5,550 bases of DNA from Chloroflexota bacterium (GTDB taxonomy: Bacteria; Chloroflexota; Anaerolineae; Anaerolineales; Villigracilaceae), in the NCBI GenBank assembly GCA_021796315.1, contig JAJYOH010000426.1, positions 1-5,550 of the forward strand, in the 5' to 3' direction. Made by a program: the position numbers and the translations under genes. This document shows positions 1 to 5,246 of this stretch, one piece after another. The notes below the pieces were generated by a model. The model did no database searches, was not told where the DNA came from, and worked only from the letters and a program-made list of their open reading frames with translations. The stretch's first letter is position 1. Each line of letters starts with the position of its first letter.

Positions 1-1
1 C

Positions 2-295
2 TTAGCCACAGACTTCTGTCACGGAAGTTGCCATGATTTTCAGTTGTTCAAACAAAGTCACTCCATCGTCGCAGAACACATTTGTATTTTAGCCGATGCT
101 GGCGATCAAGGATTATCCAGCCTGCACTCGAACAGCCAGACGCCTGCCAAGAAAACCACTTTGCTGCCAAAACGGAAGTGAGGGATTGTTCCATGTCATC
201 GTCTGTAAGACACTTTGGGATAAAAAACTAAAGTAGGATTTTTGGTCGAAACCCGGTTTCATTGATTTACCAACCTATTTGATGATGGGACATAA
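2..295 (+). pseudogene. IS5-type DDE transposase remnant (3' part, broken)
   Basis: Reading + strand frame 2 from the window edge gives the C-terminal half of an IS4/IS5-superfamily transposase. HDFQLF is at 32-49 (family: HDF.LF). ILADAGDQG is at 86-112 (family: LAD.GYQG, carrying the second catalytic Asp; the usual Tyr is Asp here). It is followed by LHSNSQTPAKK (family: LHAN...PKKK). The frame hits TGA at 179-181. Beyond it, family-like pieces continue with stops: HRL then TAA near 197-208, and RFH-stop-FTNLFDDG at 254-289, resembling the family's C-terminal RFNLIAGIYN. The last stop is TAA at 293-295. With several stops and a changed motif residue it cannot encode a working transposase. 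The 5' part lies outside the window, and no terminal inverted repeat was identified. Assignment to the IS5 group is by motif recognition only. Confidence 0.72.
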
Positions 296-338
296 GCAGA
301 CGTTTGTCTCGACTTTCGCGTTTTCTTCATCAAAGTCC

Positions 339-367
339 TTGACATTCCCCATCCTTCGACATACAAT
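339..367 (+). promoter_or_regulatory. Strong sigma70-type promoter
   Basis: A perfect -35 box TTGACA (339-344) is separated by exactly 17 bp from a -10 box TACAAT (362-367, five of six consensus bases). The predicted start is near 373-375. No reading frame with a plausible start follows. The transcript would run through a tRNA-like 3' end into the terminator at 494-519, giving an RNA of about 145 nt. It may be the former promoter of a stable-RNA gene. This is a consensus match, not demonstrated activity. Confidence 0.55.
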
Positions 368-384
368 CCAAATCGTCATTCAAT

Positions 385-410
385 CTAAAATATCCCATTA
401 GGTATTTTAG
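385..410. repeat. Inverted repeat CTAAAATA / TATTTTAG
   Basis: Perfect 8-bp arms at 385-392 and 403-410 are separated by 10 bases. The stem extends by a further GG/CC if one base is bulged. It lies 18 bases after the -10 box at 362-367, within the predicted transcript. It could be an RNA hairpin or a protein-binding site. The arms are AT-rich, so chance is possible. Confidence 0.4.
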
Positions 411-453
411 TTCTTGTTCACCGAACACCGAGAGTTCCCTGTTACGCTTCGAC

Positions 454-476
454 GGTTCAAATCCCGTCGGGGCCGC
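454..476 (+). other. tRNA-Glu 3'-end fragment (possible integration-site remnant)
   Basis: The sequence begins GGTTCAAATCCCGTC and ends GGGGCCGC. It reads as T-stem/T-loop (TTCAAAT), the 3' T-stem strand CCCGT, acceptor strand CGGGGCC and discriminator G. The matching 5' acceptor strand would be GGCCCCG, typical of bacterial tRNA-Glu. A complete T-stem would need CGGG before TTCAAAT, but CGG is present, so tRNA identity stops exactly at the T-stem. Nothing upstream (about 400-453) forms D or anticodon arms. This is the pattern left where a tyrosine-recombinase element integrates into the 3' end of a tRNA gene, with the original terminator still downstream. It could also be a truncated tRNA gene. 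The tRNA-Glu identity rests on recognition of the acceptor/T-arm sequence. Confidence 0.5.
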
Positions 477-493
477 TAAGAGTAAAATGAAAG

Positions 494-519
494 AACCGAC
501 CAAAAAGGTCGGTTTTTTT
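494..519 (+). terminator. Rho-independent terminator
   Basis: A perfect 8-bp stem AACCGACC (494-501) / GGTCGGTT (507-514) closes an AAAAA loop. The run of seven T begins at 513. It ends the transcription unit containing the tRNA-like fragment, about 18 bases after it, as expected for a tRNA gene. Read on the minus strand, only a broken T-rich stretch follows the hairpin, so it would be weaker for the gene ending at 561. Confidence 0.85.
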
Positions 520-560
520 GTTGCTTTACGTTAATTTTCGAACAAAATGGGGCATGTATT

Positions 561-767
561 TTAGTTACGCTCTGCAAGTTCCATAAATGACTGTTTCTCA
601 TCGAACCCGCGATTGAGATGTAGCCATTGCGCTTTAGCAACGCATTCCTTGAACGATAAACCGAACCATGAACAAGGCTCTACTGGTTCCAGTATCACAT
701 CAAGAGTCATGTCAAGAACAAACTTACCTACTTCAATAAGGTGGATCGGCAGGACCTTCATAACCAC
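561..767 (-). CDS. Small hypothetical protein, 66-68 aa
   Basis: I do not recognise this protein. It starts either at GTG (767, with GGGA four bases upstream, a weak Shine-Dalgarno) or two codons later at ATG (761). The first half is hydrophobic and strand-like (VLPIHLIEVGKFVLD...). The second half is amphipathic helix (FKECVAKAQW...EKQSFMELAER), with no membrane segment or metal motif. Its start lies inside the last codons of the zinc-finger/pRiA4-like gene upstream (35-bp overlap from the GTG, 29 bp from the ATG), so it would be translationally coupled. No competing frame looks better here. It could be a non-conserved shadow frame. The overlap with a tight operon and its protein-like composition favour a real small gene, but only modestly. 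Confidence 0.5.
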   Translation of the reverse strand: MVMKVLPIHLIEVGKFVLDMTLDVILEPVEPCSWFGLSFKECVAKAQWLHLNRGFDEKQSFMELAERN

Positions 768-1422
768 ACATTCCCAATCTTGGTGAGTTGACTAATGGGA
801 TGGGCTCCCCATACTCTTTATGCGGATGATTCCTGACATGTTCATTGCAAAGAAACCATGTACCTGTCTCATCTGCTTCGTAAAGACACTCGAGGCAAAG
901 AAATGCCGCGGGTTCGTTGCATTCCTTACAGAGCATTTCCGGCATGTTGTTGCGCGCCATCAGTGCAATGGGATGTTTAGTGGTTGGCTTGCCTTGGCGC
1001 GATCCAACCACCTTTATCTCCGTTTCCGATGTTGTACCAAAATCATACAAATGAAGCAGTTCAATTTCCTTTGCAAACACATCGTCTGCCGTGCGAGCTT
1101 TGCCAATATCATACCCTTGCCATCCACCTACCGTGAATTTGCTCAAATGACCACAACATTCCAGCCAAATAGCACGCAAGTAAGCATCCAACTTTTCGAG
1201 CGTTGCCGAGCCGCGCATCTCAAGGTCGAGCCAGAAGGCCTTTCCATATAGGTCCTGCACGCGCAAGTGCCAAAGATTTTCTTCCAGTTGTTTACTCGCG
1301 TTAGCAGTTTGAATGAGCAGTAAGCGTTTGTCGCATTTTGCAAGATGCCTAGCCATCCCGCTTTTTGCGGTCTCTTCGCCACAATATTGACATTTTCCGC
1401 GTGATTGTGGAGTACGCGACAT
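733..1422 (-). CDS. pRiA4b ORF-3-like protein flanked by two zinc-binding modules, 229 aa
   Basis: There are three parts. Residues 11-30 form a C2HC zinc finger (C11-x2-C14-x11-H26-x3-C30). Residues about 50-145 match the pRiA4b ORF-3 (IS1096 TnpR-like) fold: FWLDLEMRGSATLEKLDAYL, then the family's IW..C.GHLS.F stretch, then LYDFGTTSETEIKVV (family: YDFGD.W.H.I). Residues 165-201 carry a B-box-like cluster (C165-x2-C168-x7-C176-x2-C179-x12-C192-x2-H195-x3-H199-x-H201). The biochemical role of pRiA4b ORF-3 proteins is unknown. The cysteine/histidine spacing predicts zinc binding and perhaps protein or nucleic-acid contact. The start is ATG at 1422, not the in-frame ATG at 1446, because AAGGAG lies six bases before it. 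It follows the 123-aa gene by 10 bases and overlaps the small gene downstream. Family recognition is fairly secure; function is not. Confidence 0.85.
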   Translation of the reverse strand: MSRTPQSRGKCQYCGEETAKSGMARHLAKCDKRLLLIQTANASKQLEENLWHLRVQDLYGKAFWLDLEMRGSATLEKLDAYLRAIWLECCGHLSKFTVGGWQGYDIGKARTADDVFAKEIELLHLYDFGTTSETEIKVVGSRQGKPTTKHPIALMARNNMPEMLCKECNEPAAFLCLECLYEADETGTWFLCNEHVRNHPHKEYGEPIPLVNSPRLGMCGYEGPADPPY

Positions 1423-1428
1423 GTTCTT

Positions 1429-1434
1429 CTCCTT
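1429..1434 (-). promoter_or_regulatory. Shine-Dalgarno overlapping the upstream stop codon
   Basis: On the minus strand TAAGGAG combines the TAA stop of the 123-aa gene (1435-1433) with an AAGGAG ribosome binding site placed six bases before the ATG at 1422. This fixes the start of the 229-aa protein and implies that ribosomes ending the first gene can directly begin the second. Confidence 0.8.
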
Positions 1435-1804
1435 ATCTGATTTCATACGCCTCCATCCCGGCCCTCATTGCACCAGTGACGGAACCATCCACGTATTCTT
1501 CGCCAGGAAAGAACCATTCTTCAGGATCGTATTTCGCACTTGAATACTTGAAGACGGCAAAACCCCAGTTATCCATTTTGCCATTCCACGTCAGGCGGCA
1601 GATGGGCAAAGGTCCATGGCGGTCGGTACGATCCAAATAAAGATATTTTCCTTTGAAACGTGCCGAATAACCGCGTTTCACTTTGCTTGGGAAAAAGACG
1701 TTCAGAAGGGACATGGATTCCTTAAGATGCACACGATTGAATTCATCAATCAGCTTTTGCACTTCCTCTTGGATTTCGGGAGGAATGAATCGTTTGCGTG
1801 CCAT
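1433..1804 (-). CDS. Conserved-looking hypothetical protein, 123 aa
   Basis: No function recognised. The protein opens with an amphipathic helix (about residues 8-28). A strand-rich basic/aromatic core follows: YSARFKGKYLYLDRTDRHG, PICRLTWNG, DNWGFAVFKYSSAKYDPEEW at about residues 46-97. It ends FFPGEEYVDGS plus a short helix (GAMRAGMEAYEIR). The order of paired strands followed by a Tyr/Trp-rich strand and a closing helix recalls DUF3024-type small proteins, but I cannot assign it. It is cytoplasmic: no signal peptide or membrane segment. The start ATG at 1804 is preceded by GAGG five bases upstream. It is the first gene of the three-gene block, and its stop is part of the next gene's ribosome binding site, so the two products are probably made together. 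No convincing promoter was found just upstream. Confidence 0.8.
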   Translation of the reverse strand: MARKRFIPPEIQEEVQKLIDEFNRVHLKESMSLLNVFFPSKVKRGYSARFKGKYLYLDRTDRHGPLPICRLTWNGKMDNWGFAVFKYSSAKYDPEEWFFPGEEYVDGSVTGAMRAGMEAYEIR

Positions 1805-1921
1805 TGTAACCTCGTTCGCTCAATGATACATTTACAAAATTCGGAAAAGAACGCTTATCTTTCCCTGTGAATTGACCGTGGTCTTACATAGACCGTTCAG
1901 GCCTCTGTTGGTGTACGCAAC

Positions 1922-1939
1922 AAAAAAAGTCGTCGACTT
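1922..1939 (-). terminator. Possible weak intrinsic terminator
   Basis: On the minus strand AAGTC-GAC-GACTT (1939-1927) forms a 5-bp hairpin with a 3-base loop, merging into a run of seven T (1928-1922). It lies about 44 bases past the stop of the HEAT-like gene. The stem is short and partly shared with the T-run, so efficiency is doubtful. No better terminator is visible in the 178-bp gap 1805-1982. Confidence 0.35.
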
Positions 1940-1982
1940 GGCAGTGCACGAACCAATGCCTCGGCTCCTCCGTAAGAACGCG

Positions 1983-2825
1983 TCATTTTCGCTTTCGGTT
2001 TTTTCTGCGCGACTTCTTTTCCTGTTTACGCTTGTTCTTTTGCTTTTTTTCTTTCTCGATTAACCGCTTCTTTTCATCCTTCAAAAGGACTGGCAGCATC
2101 TCGTCAGCATCACGCAGGGCACGCATGAAATCGAGCGGCAGGGTCAGATTCGGCGCAGGCGTTTCCCGCGCCGCTCTCATGCCAAATTCCATCTCCACAT
2201 CTTCAAGATCTCCCACGACGCGAAGGTTTACTTTGTTTGCTACAAAGGCTTTTTTGATGGCAGGATAACTTTCAATGGCATCCAAATCAAGCAGATCGGC
2301 AATCCAGAAACCATTGACATCTTCATCGTTTCGTTCAAAGTTTTCGTCCAATGCAGAAGTGAGGATCTGAATAATCCGGTCTCGATGCTCAGGTTGTTGC
2401 TCGCCAATACGCGACATTACTTCGCTAGCACTGATATATCCACCTATAGCGTGACCCGGTTCGTTCATGAACGCTGCAAGGGATTCAATGACTGGCGCTC
2501 CAAATTTCACAAGGGCATCCGTCAGGCCCTCGCTGATCAGATCGGTCTCGGTTTCCTCCGACCAATCCAATACTTGCGTAAGCGGCGCAATAGATTCCAT
2601 TGCCCGCATCTGGACAAGAATTCGCCAAGCATGCATGGGAGCCCACATTTCATCGTCATCCACATCTGCAACGTCTACAAGAAGATGACGATCCATGCCG
2701 AGACGGATCAATTCAGGGATATGTTCCTTGGTAAACGCAAATTCAGAATAGTCATCCCATTCATCCCAATCCATTTCGCCAAGAGTAAATAGTTCCGAGA
2801 CAGATTCAGTATATGTATTTTTCAT
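1983..2825 (-). CDS. HEAT-like helical-repeat protein with polybasic C-terminal tail, 280 aa
   Basis: Residues about 33-200 are a series of amphipathic helix pairs typical of HEAT/PBS-lyase-like repeats: HIPELIRLGMD, MWAPMHAWRILVQMRAMESI, LISEGLTDALVKFGAPVIES, GYISASEVMSRIG, and YPAIKKAFVANKVN after a conserved-looking LLDLDAIE. This architecture usually serves protein-protein contact; no catalytic motif is seen. Residues 18-60 are strongly acidic. Residues 251-280 form a tail with 19 Lys/Arg in 30, a possible nucleic-acid or membrane-surface contact. ATG at 2825 is chosen as the start. An upstream in-frame TTG (2870) would add a 15-residue hydrophobic stretch, and neither start has a clear Shine-Dalgarno. 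The neighbours are separated by 178 and 202 bp, so it is probably its own transcription unit, perhaps driven from the candidate promoter at 2911-2940. Confidence 0.85.
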   Translation of the reverse strand: MKNTYTESVSELFTLGEMDWDEWDDYSEFAFTKEHIPELIRLGMDRHLLVDVADVDDDEMWAPMHAWRILVQMRAMESIAPLTQVLDWSEETETDLISEGLTDALVKFGAPVIESLAAFMNEPGHAIGGYISASEVMSRIGEQQPEHRDRIIQILTSALDENFERNDEDVNGFWIADLLDLDAIESYPAIKKAFVANKVNLRVVGDLEDVEMEFGMRAARETPAPNLTLPLDFMRALRDADEMLPVLLKDEKKRLIEKEKKQKNKRKQEKKSRRKNRKRK

Positions 2826-2910
2826 AATGAAAGGTTGTTCACGAAGCCAGGTTATCCATATCCTACTCAAAGATCACTACGGATTGTTGCAACATCTATT
2901 TTTAGTACAA

Positions 2911-2940
2911 ATAATAAAAGTGGGCGATGGCTAAAAGCAA
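2911..2940 (-). promoter_or_regulatory. Candidate promoter for the HEAT-like gene
   Basis: On the minus strand TTGCTT (2940-2935) and TATTAT (2916-2911, five of six consensus bases) are separated by 18 bp. The start would be about 80 bases before the ATG at 2825. The -35 match is only three of six. This is the best candidate in the 2826-3027 gap, which otherwise shows nothing recognisable. Confidence 0.33.
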
Positions 2941-3027
2941 GTGACATTCTTCGTAATGTTGGAAATATCCCGGACTACATCCCTTATTTGCATGCCACCA
3001 ATAAGAAGTCCCGTGATCATTAAGACA

Positions 3028-4998
3028 CTAACCCCCGCGTCCCTTTCGAGTGTGATGCGAAACAGAATGAGAGCTGGATTTCTTGCGTGGCGGTTTCGGT
3101 CTCATTTCCGCGCGCAGCCACTCAATGGCACCCGGCGTTCGTCGCCAATAATTCAGATGCTCGCTCGCATAATAAATCGCTTCACTTTCATCACCCCAAC
3201 CATAAGAGTACACACGCCGGTTCGGTACCCGCTTCTCGCCCGTCAAATAAGCAGGAACAAATGGATTTTCTTTTAGGGCGTCACGCAGGATCTTTCTTGC
3301 GCCCGTTGAAGCGTTGTGCGTATCGAACTCCAGCAAAGCGCGCGAATACAGCCACACAGCGGACCATTCATCCCGATATTGGTTTAGCAAGGCGTGTACA
3401 TCATCGCTACGTTCAAGCTGCATCAATAGGTTGAGCAGCGCATAGCGATTCCCTTGGTTGTCATCGGGATTCAGCCGCAATAATTCACGATAGTGACCAA
3501 GGGCATCCTCGTACCGCTTCAACCGCCACAGCGTCTCCGCCAAGCCGGCCCGCGCACGCATGTATGGCCGCGTTTCAAGCAAACCCCAGAAGTGTCCTGC
3601 TTTTTCCTCGAAATACTTCGCTCCCAGCGCATGCGCTCCCGCCTCCATTCCTTGACCATATAGTTCCAGCGCCCTATTGAGTGTATCGGCTTCCTCTTCG
3701 GCCAGCAGAACATAAGCATCCGCGCACTGATTAGAAATCTCCAACGCCTCGTGGGCAAGTGCAATGCGCCTGGCTGGGTTCGCCTCTTCCCAAGCCCGAT
3801 ACATTAGCTGTTGGGAACGCACTAGGGCAGGGTTGCGAGACTCGCTCCCGGCTCCCAGTTCCCCTGCGACCTTAGAGAGCGCACTTTCCATACTGCGCCG
3901 GTCAAATGCAGGCAACACAGGGTTTTCCTCCTCCGCTTCGGTCCATTCCATCCATTCCACTGGCCGATCGCCGAGCGGCACTTCACCAGCGGGATATTTC
4001 ACGCCTACATTGATTGGCCCATGTTGTGTTTTCACAGAAACGCTCATTTCAATCGGTTCGTAATCTCCCCGCGTATCCGAATGGAGATACTCGCGCGCTA
4101 TAATGGGAATCACGCGCAGAGCTGCCTCATACCATTCCCATTCTTCGCGTGTTGGGCGTCGAATCTGGTCATGCCTATCAATGACCACAACTACGGGATA
4201 GGCAACTTCATCAGCAATGTCAAAACCATGTTGTTCGATCGCGTCGAGGTCCGCGAAAGGCAGGCGATCGGCAGTATCGTAAGAGAGCGAATGCCAGCCT
4301 CCTTCTGGCCAACCTGCCGACAATGGATTATCGGCGCTCATAAGCTGGTGTTTGACCTCGCGCCAATTCGTATACATCATCAGCCCATATTCCACGCCTC
4401 CCTGCCCCATCACGAGCGCATAGCGATAGTCGCGCTCATTCGGATGCCGCACGGCGATCACCTGTTCATTGCTCAGTTGCACCCAAGGCGCGGCTCGGTA
4501 AAATTCGGCAGCTGCTTCAAACACGCTACCTAGGAGTTCGGTCGTTACCTCGGGGGTATCAAGCATGGCCGGCATCTCCGGCCAATCGCCCCGTAGATGA
4601 TCCTCCAATTCACGGACGATCTCATAGAATTCGTCCGGAAACTCAGTAAAGAAAACATTAGCCTCCAATTGTGCTTCCTTGAGGAGGACACGCAATGGTT
4701 CGACGAACGCGGCATCGGCAAGTGCAATGCTGCGCGGGTAACACGCTTTCCCAAGCTGGCGCGGCGGGTGTTGCATCGCTTTGAACAGCACCTGGCCTAC
4801 CTGTGCGGCTGTGGGCGACTCAGGCACAAGATTGCTGCCGCACAACAATCCTGTATTCCCGCTGGCAATTAGGATCAAGTACGGGCGCGTCGGCTGACTG
4901 TTTTTTTCCTTTACCCAAGCACGCAGGTGAGGAGTGCCAATTAGCCAAGTATCCTCAAGGCGAGGTAGTTGATGGAGCGAGCGGCGAGCACGAGGCAT
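3028..4998 (-). CDS. DUF6930 / DUF7309 / ST7-like TPR protein, 656 aa
   Basis: Three regions are visible. Residues about 15-125 resemble DUF6930: RPYLILIASGNTGLLCGSNL, then a helix and a second strand-helix unit. Residues about 150-345 resemble DUF7309: APWVQLSNEQVIAV, YRYALVMGQGGVEYGLMMY at about 191-209, and RPTREEWEWYEAALRVI at 281-297. Residues about 395-630 are helical repeats like the TPR region of ST7-type proteins. These include a classic TPR at 484-513 (AGLAETLWRLKRYEDALGHY, ending LNPDD), a RPYMRARAGLAE stretch, and the closing YASEHLNYWRRTPGAIEWLR. The last 24 residues are basic and low-complexity. No catalytic motif, signal peptide or membrane helix is visible; a cytoplasmic scaffold is likely, but the role is unknown. 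ATG at 4998 has AAAGGA six bases upstream and a good promoter at 5020-5047. Domain names are from recognition, not a search. Confidence 0.88.
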   Translation of the reverse strand: MPRARRSLHQLPRLEDTWLIGTPHLRAWVKEKNSQPTRPYLILIASGNTGLLCGSNLVPESPTAAQVGQVLFKAMQHPPRQLGKACYPRSIALADAAFVEPLRVLLKEAQLEANVFFTEFPDEFYEIVRELEDHLRGDWPEMPAMLDTPEVTTELLGSVFEAAAEFYRAAPWVQLSNEQVIAVRHPNERDYRYALVMGQGGVEYGLMMYTNWREVKHQLMSADNPLSAGWPEGGWHSLSYDTADRLPFADLDAIEQHGFDIADEVAYPVVVVIDRHDQIRRPTREEWEWYEAALRVIPIIAREYLHSDTRGDYEPIEMSVSVKTQHGPINVGVKYPAGEVPLGDRPVEWMEWTEAEEENPVLPAFDRRSMESALSKVAGELGAGSESRNPALVRSQQLMYRAWEEANPARRIALAHEALEISNQCADAYVLLAEEEADTLNRALELYGQGMEAGAHALGAKYFEEKAGHFWGLLETRPYMRARAGLAETLWRLKRYEDALGHYRELLRLNPDDNQGNRYALLNLLMQLERSDDVHALLNQYRDEWSAVWLYSRALLEFDTHNASTGARKILRDALKENPFVPAYLTGEKRVPNRRVYSYGWGDESEAIYYASEHLNYWRRTPGAIEWLRAEMRPKPPRKKSSSHSVSHHTRKGRGG

Positions 4999-5019
4999 GA
5001 TATTTCCTTTCCAGCTCTC

Positions 5020-5047
5020 ATTATAGGCGCGATTTTACGGTTGAAAA
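5020..5047 (-). promoter_or_regulatory. Promoter of the 656-aa TPR gene
   Basis: On the minus strand a perfect TATAAT (5025-5020) lies 16 bp after TTTTCA (5047-5042, four of six -35 bases). The predicted start near 5013 leaves a leader of about 14 bases containing the Shine-Dalgarno AAAGGA (5010-5005) and then the ATG at 4998. The compact, consistent layout makes this a convincing promoter. Confidence 0.65.
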
Positions 5048-5212
5048 CGTCCGTAGCATCAGCGGTGGGTTTTGAAAAGGGATGGATGAAGGACCCCATT
5101 CGCGCTTATGATTTGAATCCTAAAGTAACAAATAAGGGCTACATGAAGGATCGTTGTTTTTCACAAGTCAGCACCAACAAATCGAAATAGAAGCGGGCAA
5201 ATTTTCGGAATC

Positions 5213-5233
5213 AGCATAGAACCGATTTATGCT
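5213..5233. repeat. Inverted repeat abutting the PIN-gene -10 box
   Basis: AGCATA (5213-5218) and TATGCT (5228-5233) are perfect inverted copies around a 9-base centre. The stem continues inward with one G-T and one A-T pair. The right arm contains the TG of the extended -10 element and the first base of TATACT. That position suits an operator for autoregulation, as seen for toxin-antitoxin repressors. Function is inferred from position only. Confidence 0.45.
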
Positions 5234-5238
5234 ATACT
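5230..5238 (+). promoter_or_regulatory. Extended -10 promoter giving a leaderless PIN-gene mRNA
   Basis: TGCTATACT matches the extended -10 pattern TGnTATAAT (one mismatch), and no good -35 box is visible upstream. The -10 ends eight bases before the ATG at 5247, so transcription would begin about at 5245-5247. The messenger would have essentially no leader. The bases before the ATG (TTTCCA) contain no Shine-Dalgarno, which agrees. Confidence 0.5.
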
Positions 5239-5246
5239 AATTTCCA

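Larger units (their letters stand above)
374..519 (+). ncRNA. Candidate short structured RNA ending in a tRNA-like hairpin and terminator
   Basis: This is the interval between the promoter at 339-367 and the end of the terminator T-run. It has no credible coding frame. It contains, in order: an inverted repeat CTAAAATA/TATTTTAG (385-392 with 403-410); a small hairpin TGTTC-ACC-GAACA (415-427); and a 10-bp stem (446-455 with 464-473, two G-U pairs) whose 8-nt loop TTCAAATC mimics a T-loop. The intrinsic terminator hairpin follows at 494-514. Together these have the layout of a small RNA gene. The alternative is a damaged tRNA transcription unit whose RNA has no function. No known RNA family is recognised. 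Confidence 0.32.

Noticed and set aside
374..519. tmRNA or full-length tRNA gene
   Set aside because: Only the T-arm and acceptor 3' strand are present. There is no D-arm, anticodon arm, 5' acceptor strand or tmRNA tag frame upstream.
820..1251. 143-aa open frame on the + strand
   Set aside because: It lies antisense to the zinc-finger/pRiA4-like gene, whose protein has clear family motifs. The + strand translation has no recognisable motif and no ribosome binding site.
1423..1446. Earlier ATG (1446) as start of the zinc-finger protein
   Set aside because: It would overlap the preceding gene by 14 bases, and the strong AAGGAG lies inside this extension, positioned correctly for the ATG at 1422.
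2835..3023. 62-aa open frame on the + strand with a helix-rich end (RWLKASDILRNV...)
   Set aside because: It fills the gap between two minus-strand genes and the end looks slightly protein-like. But it needs a TTG start without Shine-Dalgarno, overlaps the candidate promoter of the HEAT-like gene, and shows no recognisable motif.
4021..4533. 170-aa open frame on the + strand
   Set aside because: Antisense to the 656-aa TPR-type gene; its composition is that of a shadow frame and no start signal was found.
4969..5190. 73-aa open frame on the + strand upstream of the PIN gene, considered as an antitoxin
   Set aside because: It overlaps the start and promoter of the divergent TPR gene. It lacks ribbon-helix-helix, AbrB or Phd-like features and ends 56 bases before the PIN start, whereas antitoxin genes normally touch the toxin gene.
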